This document shows positions 12,710 to 23,613 of a stretch of DNA of 64,000 bases, in pieces; position 1 is the stretch's first letter; each line of letters begins with the position of its first letter. Both the position numbers and the translations under genes were made by a program. This DNA is from Neoscytalidium dimidiatum (lineage: Eukaryota; Ascomycota; Dothideomycetes; Botryosphaeriales; Botryosphaeriaceae). The notes under the pieces are model-generated. The model saw only the letters and a program-made list of their open reading frames with translations. It made no database searches and had not been told where the DNA came from. The DNA lies in NCBI GenBank assembly GCA_037367355.1, contig CM074703.1:496001-560000 (forward strand). Direction: 5' to 3'.

Positions 12710-13611
12710 TTACTCGGACTTGGCCTGGTCGGCCGCGGCGCGGAGGTTGGCAGCAGTCGAGCCGCTCTGTGAGAAGAAGCGGGAGAACACGCGCTGGATG
12801 AAGGAGCGGAAGACAACCTGGGCGCCACTTTAAGGAGATGCATCAGCTGACCACTCCATGCGGGTCGCCAGACATGGGGGACTCACGAGGTCTGGGGCAG
12901 GGCCATCCAGAGGATCAGAACGAACTTGAAAGTGTAGTAGAAGGGGAACCAGTAGACGGCGCTGACCATGCTCTCAAACACGCTGCGGATCTTATCAGCT
13001 GGAGCTGTCAAGCGATAAGCACCGAATGCGGGCACTTACGTGAAGAAGGCGAAGACAACCCAGTACTGCACAAAGTAGCTGTTAGTGATAAGGCGGCAGG
13101 GGATGGGAAGCTCGGGCAGCTCTTTGCTCGACGTACCGTCAACCACTGTGGTGTTTGTTAGCTCTATTTGGAACGTGCGGGGCGGTGTGCGGGCGCGAGC
13201 TCGGGGCGGGGAACACAAACCTGGGTGTCATCGACCTTGGAGGCCGAGAAGAGGGCATCCAGCGAGTAGTAGCCGGGAAGGGCAAAGCCGATGACGTTCA
13301 CGAGGAACTCGCCGGCGATGTTGAAGAAGATGAGGAAAAAGTAGACGGCACCGACGCCGAGGATGGCGTAAACCTTGGGCACATTGGTCTGCTTCTCGAG
13401 GTTGACGAGGGCCGGGTACTTGGACAGCTGCAGAAGAGCGGGCAGGTCAGCTTCGAGCTCGAGCGCTCTGGTGATGATGACGACGGGGCGGGCGGTGGTG
13501 GGAGCAGCGTGTCGAGATTGCGACCGCGAGCAGGGCAGGGAAGGCCTGGCGGGGACGTACCTCTTTGTCGAGCTGGGAAATTTGGTGCTGAGCCTTCTCC
13601 TGGAATGACAT
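12710..13611 (-). CDS. yop1: Yop1/REEP5-type ER membrane-shaping protein
   Basis: Reticulon-like hairpin protein that curves ER tubules. Six exons: 13561-13611, 13221-13427, 13137-13145, 13040-13065, 12887-12982 and 12710-12827, giving 168 aa, normal for Yop1. Recognisable segments are LSKYPALVNLEKQTNVPKVY, the hydrophobic YFFLIFFNIAGEFLVNVIGF, GYYSLDALFS, then DTQWLTYWVVFAFFTVFESM and YWFPFYYTFKFVLILWMALP, which are the paired membrane hairpins of the TB2/DP1/HVA22 family. Exon 3 is a 9-nt micro-exon coding only Trp-Leu-Thr. It is needed to rebuild the invariant QWLTYWVV motif, and both flanking introns (75 and 71 nt) have GT...AG ends. The gene is densely split, with five introns in 0.9 kb. 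Confidence 0.93.
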
Positions 13612-14144
13612 TGTGGAGTGTGGGGAGGGTTGGGTGAGTGGTGGTGGATTGAGGGCGATGGATGGGGTTGGGGGTAAGTATAGCAGATGCAGCAGCAGAT
13701 GGATGAGAACAGGTGGAGGAGAGCGCGCGTGAGTTTGTGTCAAGCGTGCACAGCAGCGATGGGGCAGTCGGCGGAATCGAGCGAGGGTCCGCCCGGAGCT
13801 GATGACGAAAGGGCCGCCGCCCACAGGCCAAGCGGCCAAGCGCCAGGCAGGCCAGGCCAGGCCAGGCCAGGGCAGCGCAGCACATCGAGTCCAGCAGCCT
13901 GCCCAACCAGCAGCCGGCAGCCAGCAGCCAGCATCCTCGCCCGCCCGCGCCCAGCGAGCACGCGCACAGGCTCGGGCATCTGGATCTGGCAGGGCGCTGG
14001 CAGCATGCCGTCACTCAGTGCGTGTGTGTCCTGCAGGGCGATCCATGATCCGATCCCGCCGAAGCATCTGCCAGCGAACAGCAGGTAAACAAGCACTGCT
14101 GCACGTGACGCTGGCCGGGCCTAGCTGGGTACGGGGAGGTACCT

Positions 14145-14209
14145 GGGTAGGTAGGTAGGTAGATGCCGGGGGCAGGGTGGCAGGCGTCCTGGCTGGCTGG
14201 CTGGCTGGC
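14145..14209. repeat. Adjacent GGTA and CTGG tetranucleotide repeats
   Basis: Four to five GGTA units at 14145-14162, then five CTGG units at 14189-14209, in the yop1/RFX intergenic region. Confidence 0.85.
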
Positions 14210-14420
14210 GTGCGGCCGCTGGGCTCTGGCAACGGAAAACGAAGGTTTGTTTATCCTCAGCTGCAGCCACAACACCCTCACCACTCTTCCGCCCCAGCCA
14301 TCGTCACTCCCTCGCCCATCCCGCTGCGAGCGCCCGTCCAGCATCTGCGCCTGCTGCGAGCCCCTGCACCGCGCCGTCGACCTCTGCCTGCTCCGCGCAG
14401 TCGCCTGCTGCAGCTTCCGC

Positions 14421-14422
<2 letters not shown>

Positions 14423-14454
<32 letters not shown>
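14423..14454. repeat. CCTG/CTGC tetranucleotide repeat
   Basis: About seven to eight units of CCTG upstream of the RFX gene. It is the complement-phase relative of the CTGG tracts elsewhere in the window. Confidence 0.85.
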
Positions 14455-14734
14455 CCCGCCGCCGCCGCCCGCCGCCTGTTGCCCGGACTGCGGCTCTGCC
14501 CGAGTCGTGAGCCTGCGCTGCCTTGGGAATCTCCCGCGTGGGCACACCTCACGATCGACGCAATTGCTGCTCCGCCAGTAGCACCACGAGCTGATCTGCA
14601 AGACCCAGCTATGGTCAGTCCTTCTTACCGCTAGTTTTGTGGATCCTGGCCCGCGTCGCTGCTGTAAACAGCCAAGCCAGCCCGCACAAACAATCGCTGA
14701 CAACAACCAACAACAGGCCCAATCCCACGCTCAA

Positions 14735-17375
14735 ATGCCCGCCATGCCCAGCCAGGGCCGCCGCTCGCGCTCCACCACGTCCGTCAGTACAAAAGCGAGC
14801 CAGCGCCCGCTGAGCCGCGCCTCCACCACCAGCCTGCAATCGCAGACCACCCAGGACCAGCATAGCAACGACTTCCAGCAGCACTATCAACAACACGCCC
14901 TCGCCAACCCCCAGCAGCAGCACATGGGCCACCACTCGCAGTCCCACATGCAGTATGCTCCCGTCGACCAGAGCCTGCTGCAGGCCGCCAACTCGCTCAG
15001 TCACCAGGACAATTTGATGATGCTGCAGTACCAGCAGCACTCGGCTCCCCAGATGATGCCCCAGAACTCCCAGGAAGGCCCCTACTCGCAGCCGCCGCCA
15101 AATCCGTACCTGCACCTGCAACAACAAACTTCCGACTACGGCAATGGCAATCCCACCGCCATTGCCAGCGGCGCCGAGACCGACGACAAGAAGAAGAAGG
15201 GCACCTCTGCGAGCGCGACAAACGATAAGGAGCTGCGCGAGATGCTCACCCGCGCCGACGGCAGATCATTGAAAGACGTGGCTGACGAAGTGTTGCGCAC
15301 CGAGCGCACTTCCCGTGCCGAGAAATCAAAACAACTGTTCGCCATGTTATGGTAAGACAAACGAGCCCGCAGTTACACATGACGTGCTAATGGCCTGTAG
15401 GCTGAGACAAACGTGCAAGCATGCGAAGACTTCGGTACCTAGGAATCGTGTCTACTCCCAGTATGCCGACCGTTGCGCAACGGAGCGCGTGCAGCCTCTC
15501 AACCCGGCCTCGTTCGGCAAGCTCGTGAGGGTCATCTTCCCTGGTATTGCGACAAGGAGATTGGGTGTTCGCGGTGAATCGAAATACCACTATGTTGACT
15601 TGGCCCTGGTTGATGATCCGGTTGATGGCAATGACGTTGAGCGCGCTGGAAGTGCTCACAGCCAGGACTTCGGCCACACTCGTCAAGGCTCTACCCACGT
15701 CGCTCTCGATTTCAAGTAAGTTGTCCAAGTGCTTTCAGCTTCCTCTTCTTCAGGTTATAGTAATTCTAGTCCAGCAACATGCCTCGCCTCCCGGCGGATA
15801 CCGCCGTCTTCCCGACCCAGGAGCAGCCTGTTGAGTCTCAACAGCGGTCCACTGATACCGGGAAGCCGTCGCTCGGCCGCGCCTTCGCCGAGCCTTACGT
15901 TCCTGGTTATGGCAGCTCAAGGCAGACGTCTTCAACCTACGAGCAGGAGCTTAAATTTCCCCCGCCGGATCAAGATTCTTTCCAGGAGAACGATTCCATA
16001 GAGCTTCCCAACATCCACGACTACGTGCCCCCCAAGACGGACATCGATGCCGCAAACGCATTGACAGCTTTGTACCGCACCCACTGCACCTCTCTCGTTG
16101 ACTGTATCCGTTTCTGCAAGGAAAAGCAGTTCTTCCGTCTGTTCACTTCGTTCCATGGCACGCTTACTGTCCCGGTTCAGAAGCTGCTAGCTCATCCGAA
16201 TATGGCGCCCTGGATCCGGGAGTGCGATTGGTTGATGTATCAGAAGATGATTCGTTTCGTCTCGAGACTCACACTCCAAGTGACGCCGCCTGTCGTGTTG
16301 AACTTTCTGAACAACATCTCGCGTGAGCTGCATAAGCATATCAGCAAGACTTTCCAAGGACATCCACTGCACGTCCTAGAAGCGAGATTAGAGCCGGCAA
16401 CCCTTTTCGCGCAATTGCTTCACCGTATGCTCCGCGCGAATCAGGCAGCCCACGCTGCAGCGGCGCTACTGATGATCGACCAAAACCGGAACCAAATGTG
16501 GATGGACTGGGTTACTTACGTGAATCCCAAAAGAGTGATGGAGAGCGAGCTGCCAAACTGCGGGTACGAAGAGGTTTACAAGGTTCTCACACAAGATGTG
16601 CGGAGCCTGTTGCAGCCACTCTCAACGCCGGTCTGGCTGGAGAACGGCACGCATTACCAGGAGGCCGCTCTTCAAGCGTCAAAGCAGCACGGCGACTCGC
16701 CCGTCACGAACGAGACTGTGATTGATCGGTTGGCGCATTTCCTGTCCAACCTCTCGAGCCGATTTCCCCAAGCAGATACCCGCACGCTTCTCCACTGCAT
16801 TAGCGCGGTCGGCACCGCAGCCTGCCGCGAGATCACGGTGGAGAACGGCGCCAGCTTCTCGCCCTGGTGGATCACGAAGGTCTTTGTCGACGAGCTGAGC
16901 CTGTGGCTGGCATCGCTAGGGGGCTTCTTGGCACACCGGCCGCCGGAGCGCAAGCATGTATCGCCGCAGGTGTCGCCGGTAGAGGATTCGCTAGACAACA
17001 GGGTGGAGAATGGTGGGGCGGTGCGCGGGAACAGCCAGGATGAGAGTCGGTTCAGCAGTCTTGGGGCAGACTTTTCGGTGGACACTAGCTTCATGAGCAA
17101 TCAGGGCAAGGACGATTCCGGGAATGACAGTATGTTATAGCCACCGCCCGTCCGCGGACTTAACTGACAGGGCCGCCGTAGTGAATGCGCGAAACGCCCA
17201 GGAGTCGTTCAATCAGAGCAAGTTCCAGACGTTTGGGATGGAGATTGACAACCAAGACCTCGATGACAGCGGCATCGGCATGTCGTTGATGGACGACAAC
17301 CTCGGGGGGTCCAAGGGATACATCGGAGCCGAGGGCAACGGCAACTTCATGCATGGAGGAATGAATGTCAACTGA
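14735..17375 (+). CDS. RFX-family transcription factor (Sak1/Crt1/CPCR1 type)
   Basis: Winged-helix RFX transcription factor; fungal members act in cell-cycle, DNA-damage and developmental control. Four exons: 14735-15351, 15401-15715, 15775-17129 and 17182-17375, giving 826 aa. The N-terminal about 190 residues are Gln/Ser-rich, a probable activation or disordered region. The RFX DNA-binding domain (about 195-280) spans the first intron: MLWLRQTCKHAKTS, then RNRVYSQYADRC and the recognition segment GKLVRVIFPGIATRRLGVRGE followed by SKYHYVDL. The long C-terminal region (about 340-740) matches the conserved fungal RFX extension; the last part is acidic. ATG 14735 is the first in-frame methionine. 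An alternative start at 14611, spliced by a 56-nt intron, would add MPSQPAQTIADNN to the N-terminus. Confidence 0.93.
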
Positions 17376-18080
17376 AAACTGTCGACGTTTGTCTCTCGCA
17401 TGGTGCAGGGAAAGCCAAAAGCTAAGTCATACATGTTTACGACCGCCTCCGACTTTACGACTTGCATTGTGGACGTTGCGGGAGCGCGCTCTGTTCATAC
17501 CTCTAATCTTGTACATGGTGCTTTGGCGGTGGGTGTTCCGTTCTAGGGGAGCCGGCCTTTTTAATTTCTTCTGGCTTTGAATTCTGCAATCCGACTTGAA
17601 TGGTTTTGGCTTAGTTGATTTTAGTTGATTTTTCTTTTTCTTTCTCCTTTCTCTCGGGTGGGGAGTCGAGATATACAGGGCGGTGTTTATTTGGGCCGGG
17701 TTTTCCTTTGGGAATTGGGGAGCGGGCTGTTTTTATGGATAACCACGGTCTCATTTGGAAAGGAAGGATGCGATACCTGTGCTTGATTGCACGCCTGTAG
17801 TGTTCTGTAGATCGGATGTTTAGCTCATGCGCAAGGACTTCTGACCATCAACCGGGCGGTGCTGAGGTGTGGCTGGGTCGGCGGTGACAAGGAAAGCGGA
17901 TGACTGTGCAGCTCGGTGACGCCGCTTGGTAATAGCGGCGTCCAAAGTGAAGGCACATTGAATATAAGACAGACAGACCCGCAGGAGTCTCAATGCAGAG
18001 ATCGATCGCACCAGCACGCGTCCGCTTGCCAAACTTCATTTTTTCCTTTCTCGAGTGCAAGCACGGCCGAAGCATCGGCG
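17376..18080. other. RFX 3' region and pth1 upstream region
   Basis: About 700 bp between two genes on the same strand. T-rich tracts at 17620-17650 are consistent with a 3' UTR or terminator. No separate gene is visible. The pth1 frame stays open upstream to about 17916 but has no ATG there. Confidence 0.5.
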
Positions 18081-19191
18081 ATGACGACAGTGATCGACGC
18101 GTGCACGGTGGCCACTGCCGACCGCGACGCGCCGCAACACCAAAAAGTTCCTGCCTCCAGCGGCGACGCAGAATCGCAGCTGCAAGAAGAGCTGCACTCC
18201 ACCGCCACCGCCACCATCACAATAACAACAACATCAACAAAACTAAGCACTCCCCAGGCCGCACGCGAGAGGACATCCGCACAACGCAAACGCGACCGCA
18301 AAAAGGGCAAGAATCGCCACAACAACCCTACTCTGCCCGCACAGCCCGCCGAAGGAGAAGCGCAAGGAAACAACGACATCGGCGAGGAAGACGCCAGAGA
18401 GTCGTCGTCGTCGTCGTCGTCCTCATCGTCCTCTTTCCCCTCTTCCACCGAATCCAGCTTTTCATCGATCCCGCGCTCCATGGCCCCGCCGGCCAAGACC
18501 GCCGCCGGCGCCGCGGCCAGGACGGCGGGCAAGATCGTGCCGCTGTTCATCGCGTCGATCGGCAACCCGCCGCCGGCGTACGCGCACACGCTGCACTCGG
18601 CGGGGCACACGCTGCTGGACGCCGTGCGCGACCTGCGCGCCTTCCCGCCGTGGCAGAAGGACCGGCTGCTCGCGAACGGGCTGGTGAGCCGGCAGGCCGA
18701 GGCCGGCGCGAGCAGGGGCTTCTCGTGGTCGCTGGGCCTGCTGGGCGGAGGGGAGGAGAGGAAGAGGAAGAAGGAGGAGGGGGAGCGGGGTGCGCGAGGG
18801 CGAGGAGGACTGGACGCTGTGGCAGAGCCCGAGCCTGATGAACGTGAGCGGGCGGGCGCTGGCGCTGGCGTTCGGTCGGTGGAAGAGGGAGCATCGGGAC
18901 GGGGAGTTGGTGGTCGTGCATGATGAGTTGGAGAGGGGGCTGGGCAAGGTCGGGCTGAAGAGGGGCGGGTCCGCGAAGGGGCATAATGGGTTGAAGGATC
19001 TGGCGAAGCAGCTGCCGGGCTTGAAGTATGTGAGGGTGGGCGTCGGGATTGGGCGGCCCGAGAGTAGGGAACCGGATGTGGTCGCGCAGTACGTGTTGAG
19101 GAAGATGACGCCGGAGGAGAGGGCGAAGGTCGAGGGATGCGCGGATGAGGTTATTAGGAAATTGTGGGAAGTACAGGAGGGGAGGATTTGA
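18081..19191 (+). CDS. pth1: Peptidyl-tRNA hydrolase, Pth1 type (frame change needs an intron or is a frameshift)
   Basis: Hydrolyses peptidyl-tRNA to recycle tRNA, probably in mitochondria. The first frame (18081 to about 18683) has a long Ser/Thr- and Lys-rich N-terminus with a TCG-coded Ser run, then LFIASIGNPPPAYAHTLHSAGH with the catalytic Asn and His region. The second frame (about 18799-19191) has DWTLWQSPSLMNVSG, VVVHDELE with the catalytic Asp, GGSAKGHNGLKDL and a VGIGRPESREPDVVAQYVL-type C-terminus, all diagnostic. The frames join only if about 115 nt (donor GTGAGC at 18684, acceptor near 18798) are spliced out. That acceptor lacks a pyrimidine tract, so a real frameshift or an assembly error is possible. 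ATG 18481 is an alternative start that skips the low-complexity leader. Confidence 0.8.
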
Positions 19192-20766
19192 GCGGCCAAC
19201 TGGAGAGGGGATGGATTTTGGCGAGAGAGTGAGGTCTCCGCGCAGAGTTTCGCGTGGGCCACGAAAAAGCAAAGATGCACCGGCGTACTTTCCTGTTCCT
19301 ATATTTGTCATGATACCCTTCATACGGAAGACCATTGCCGTGTTAAAAATTTGAGGCCGAGGACGAGCTGTCGTCATTGAGAAAAGGGACGTCTAGCTTG
19401 GAGCTGGGCCAGCTTTACGAAAGAGCATGCGGTTCAGCCATTCGACTCTGACTCGAAGATACGACAGCGTTCTGCATCAGGATGACATGTGAGGGCCCCG
19501 AATGGTTGATGCTGCGATCGGGGCGCTTCATTTAGCCTATTCAGGCAACTCTATCATCTCATGCATATATTAGTGGTCAGGCACATTTTCGGCATAGCGC
19601 TCGCTACCAGAATAGATGAATTATAACTTTATAGGCATTATACCACTCGCATAGTCGGGTAAAATGCTCGACTTCTCCGACTTCATAACGACCGCCTTCT
19701 GGAGGATATCGTGAATTCATCACGTTAAGGTGGATTATCCTGAATCATAAGATTGAACAGCTTGGGCCCACATCATCTCCAGTCGCGACTAAGCTACAAC
19801 ACGTAACACAGTGGGTATTGAAGGCACTGTCTCTAGGAATAATCCTTGCAATAATGTCTTTGAGTTCGACGGGAGGGAGGATTTGGCCGGCGGGGCGGCT
19901 GCGGCACTGCGAGCACAGCAAGAGGGCTATACGATCTATTCGTGAGGTCACGGCATTTTGTTTCGTTGGAGCGGTTACGAGAAGTTAGGTTTGGAGTAGG
20001 TCATAGGTGGGTGGATGAGGTATGACGGGGATCTGGGTTGCTGCGCAAAGGATGAGTGAAAGGCTGTTCGTAGAAATTATGACACAGAAGGAGTGGACGA
20101 GAAGGGTCCTACAGTATGTAGTTTCGATGGGTATGGTGGTCATGAGTGAAACAGGTATGGTAGCAGTGGTAGAAAAAAAGTACCTAGGGTACGAAGCCAG
20201 CCTCTTCAACGATGTCCTCACTCTCAATGATGCTTACTATTCACCACTGATGTTATGTTAGGTTGCCAGGAGGGGGGTACACTATTGATACAATCTTACA
20301 AGTAGACCTTGCCGAAATATCACTCCAAGGCTGGCGTATTTGCATGGCCCACTGGGTCCTCACTCGCACGGCATTTCATCGTCTAAACGTGCTTTTAGTC
20401 TGTACATCTTCCACCGGCGCGGCTCTCTCCGCAGCTCAGAGCGACTCGCTTCATCACATGTCAGTGCGAAGCCTTAACCTCTTCTCAACATTCTGACTTT
20501 TTCACATCTCTACAATCTCGCCCCATCATCGCGCTTCGAGGCCTGCGAAGCCGGGGGGCAGGATCGCCTTGAGGGAACGATTTGAAGAGAATCATCCTAG
20601 AAATGTAGCGGCATGATCTCTGATGCTGATCCGGGCTTTACAAGGACAATGGCTTTTCCTGCCTAGGTTTCCATCCACGGTCGGCCGAAAGAGAACCTGA
20701 TGTACGTTAGTGGCTCCCCCTTACAACCTCAAACGCAACAACCCTACACTTGTACACACCGTTTAT
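19192..20766. other. Gene-free stretch between pth1 and the NmrA-like gene
   Basis: About 1.6 kb holding the convergent 3' ends of pth1 and the NmrA-like gene. Frames are under 110 codons and unrecognised. No RNA gene was seen. Confidence 0.55.
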
Positions 20767-22381
20767 TCACCCAAGCGGACAGCCTCCAACTTCCGGGGAA
20801 ACACCACGGTCGAGCACGTGCCCATGCTGCCCGTCAAATTCGTCCGGGCGACGGAACATAGCTTGGTCATACAGCCTCGACACCCTGCCCGCCAATGCCT
20901 CTCTCACAAAGTCGTCGAAACTGACGGGTCTGAAATCCGGGTACAGCTCAGTAGCATCCAAGTAACCAAGATACTTCGCGTTCCAAGGGGTGTTATCCCC
21001 TCTGATCCCCCACGAGTATAGGCCCTGCGCCAAACGGAGCCTCGACATTGTGGACCTGTCGCCCCCGCCTTTCTTGATGACGCTGTGTACCAGGGCAATT
21101 GCCTCGAGTAGATCGTCTTTAGAAATCTGTAGAAAGGTCAGAAAATGAATCCGAAGCATCAGGAAAATACCCGAGAAACGAGTCAGAAGGGGAGAAAAAG
21201 GGGAAAACAAGGAAAACAGGCGGGAAAAACCTACATAACTCCTCCACACCTTCACGCCACCAATTCTCTCCACAATGCCGAAGGCCTGGTTCGCGCTCAA
21301 GACGGCGCCGTACGCAAACACCATCCGATTCAGCGTGCGCGGATCGGTGATGATGCGCGCGACCCACCTGCCCACGTCCGCGAAGCTCGACATGGCTCCC
21401 GGCACATCGCCAGTGCCAGGGATGACGTGCCTGCTGCGCGACAACGGCGGCGTCGAGTTCGGTCGCTCGGGCACGCGGCGGCCCCTGGCCGCCAGGTTGT
21501 AGACGTAGCTTTCGTACCAGCAGCCTGTGTCGATGATGGTGTAGCCGAGACCGAGCTTCTTGATGTGGTTGATCACTTCTTCCTTCTGTTCAGTAAATTG
21601 AACGTGAGCCTGATGAGAAGCCATGACCTCGAAGTAAGACCTTGTAAGTCACGGGGAAAATCAAAAACTCACCGCTTCGCGCACGTCGTCAACGCCCACC
21701 GCCGGAGCGCACGCGGCGAACATGGACGGCACGAAGCGCTCGACGCCTGCCGCTTTCGCGATCGTGGCCAGCGGAACCTGGTCGACGAGGGCGTCCGGCC
21801 CCAGTGCACTGATGACGACGTCAAAGCCCTTGAGGACGGAGATCAGTGCTTCCTGAAAGGGGCGCTTGAGGTCGTAGGGGAGCACGTGGATACCACGATC
21901 TCCATACGAGAGATTCTGTGGCTTCTTGAGGGAACAAGGGCGAGAGAAGGCGGTGACGTCCTGGTGGACGGCGGGTTAGATCTGTGTTGGGATGGGAGGA
22001 TGGGAGGAATGGTGGTTGACGGACGAAAGTTGAAGGTGACTCGAGTAGAGCCTCGATGATGCTGCTTGCCGATCGACCGGTTGCACCAAATACGGCAACT
22101 CTGATTTTTGGGGACGTGACAGGCCATTGTTCGGGTGAGCGAGGCTCGCTTTTGCACGAGATGGCTGGGGAGGGGTAGTGGTCTTGGGATGTCGGGGTGG
22201 AGAAGCCATCTCCTGGAGGTATCTCTCCCAAGGACAGTTGCAGGCGTCGCAGCTCTGCCATCAGATGGGCACGCCATCTATCTACGTATACCTGGGGCGG
22301 CAGCTGGTCCATGGTGGGCGGTGGGGTCCATTGCTTGGCGGCAGAGCGGGAAGCCGCGGTTCGAATGACTGAAATGGACAT
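20767..22381 (-). CDS. NmrA-like / isoflavone-reductase-like NAD(P)-binding protein
   Basis: Atypical short-chain dehydrogenase of the NmrA/PCBER superfamily; its substrate is unknown. Four exons: 22025-22381, 21673-21960, 21235-21585 and 20767-21126, giving 451 aa. The Rossmann start VAVFGATGRSASSIIEALL sits at about residue 95, followed by DVVISALGPDALVDQ, AAGVERFVPSMF, KEEVINHIKKLGLGYTIID and GRWVARIITDPRTLNRMVFAYG, a typical family order. Two features are odd: about 92 residues precede the Rossmann fold, more than usual, and the first donor is GTCCGT. Exon 3 could begin 24 nt earlier, after CATCAG. The start is the first ATG of the open frame; a later Met at residue 24 is possible. Confidence 0.85.
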
Positions 22382-23613
22382 GGCGGAGGGTGGGCGGCAA
22401 GTCTTGGAAGGCAGATCAAAGAGGAGGCGTCAGAGAGTCTATAAAGGCTTGCGTGGTTGGTCGGATCGCTTCGCTTCGGCATCTCACGTTAATTCTCGGG
22501 ATGGGCAATGCGCCGGTTCGGATTCCGGTCCATTTTTCGGTATATCCGAGAGGACGAAGTGTTTGGTGATAAGTGCGAGCGGTGCCAAAGGTCGGTCAGC
22601 AAGGGGCTGTTTCTGAAGCGCCAGCCCTGGCGATCAGCAGCGAAAAACTGGTGGGTAAGCAGGGCGGAGACGAGGCAGATGCGGTTCGGACATGGCGGTC
22701 GAAGGTGACGAGGCAACAGAGAGGTTTCGCGTAACTGCCTCGTTCAGAATAGCAGGAAGCTTAGTCCGCGCGACATTTCCCTGCCGCCGCCCAATCAGGC
22801 AACTCTCCGCCCTGCGGGTCGACTTACTGCCTTCCTCCGCCCTGCCACCACGCCTGGATTTGTCGAGCAAAGCCGCGGCCAGCACCAACCTGGCACTCTC
22901 CGCTGGATTATGCGCAACGCCAACGCTCCAGCTCTGCTACGCAGCACGGCTGAGAATTGACATCTGCGTTGCGAGTACGACACTTCGTATTCTCTCGGCC
23001 GCGATTCTGATTGGCTCAAATCCGCAGTACAAGCCGCGCGACCTGCCCGTGCGTGAGAGCAGCGGATGATATTGCCTTTGCCAGCTGCGTGCCTGGTCTA
23101 TTGGATTCGTCCAAAGCACGGCCCGGCCCGCCTCATACTACATAGTATGTACATACCCTGAGGCGTCACTAGCTACTGCTTTTCGTCCAGGGTGCATCAC
23201 GTCAAGCTCACTTACACGATCCCCTACGTATTGGCCGGTCCTGACTCTTAATCAGCAAGAGTCCTTTCGCTTCCAGCATTTTTGGGGCAGCTTCCGCGAA
23301 GACAGATGGCGTGAGACCATCCTTCAGTGATCGGTACAGGGATCGGTGAACAACTCGATAGGCTAACAGTCTCCACCACGGTGATGCACTCAGCTGCTGT
23401 GACACCTCACTCTTTACAAACCACCATACCTTTGGCCCAGCTCTGCCCCTCCTTCCCCAACATCCACCCGGCGCCGCCCCATATGCTCATCTGATCTCAC
23501 ACCATCTACTCCCTCGGTCTCACGCCATTGCTTCTCCCGGACGCCTTTTTTCCCATGTACTCCTCCCCGTGCTCACTGCCGACGACGCTGTCTGTGCCAG
23601 CAATGCAGTCGTC
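22382..23613. other. Gene-free stretch upstream of the NmrA-like gene
   Basis: About 1.2 kb. Short overlapping frames on both strands show no recognisable protein. It probably holds the NmrA-like promoter and the 3' end of any gene at 23.6-24.8 kb. Confidence 0.5.

Larger units (their letters stand above)
13612..14734. promoter_or_regulatory. Divergent yop1/RFX intergenic region rich in tetranucleotide repeats
   Basis: About 1.1 kb between opposing starts. It carries GCCAG repeats near 13847-13870, GGTA repeats at 14145-14162, CTGG repeats at 14189-14209 and CCTG repeats at 14423-14454. Long frames on both strands here come from these repeats and high GC. Both promoters must lie here. The 3' end may hold a tiny first exon of the RFX gene (ATG at 14611 followed by a GTCAGT donor). 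Confidence 0.6.

Noticed and set aside
14015..15127. Minus-strand ORFs of 142-176 codons
   Set aside because: They run through CTGG/CCTG repeats and antisense to RFX exon 1; low-complexity translations without conserved features.
18462..19377. Minus-strand ORFs of 272 and 276 codons
   Set aside because: Antisense to the pth1 catalytic region; Pro/Arg/Ser-rich shadows.
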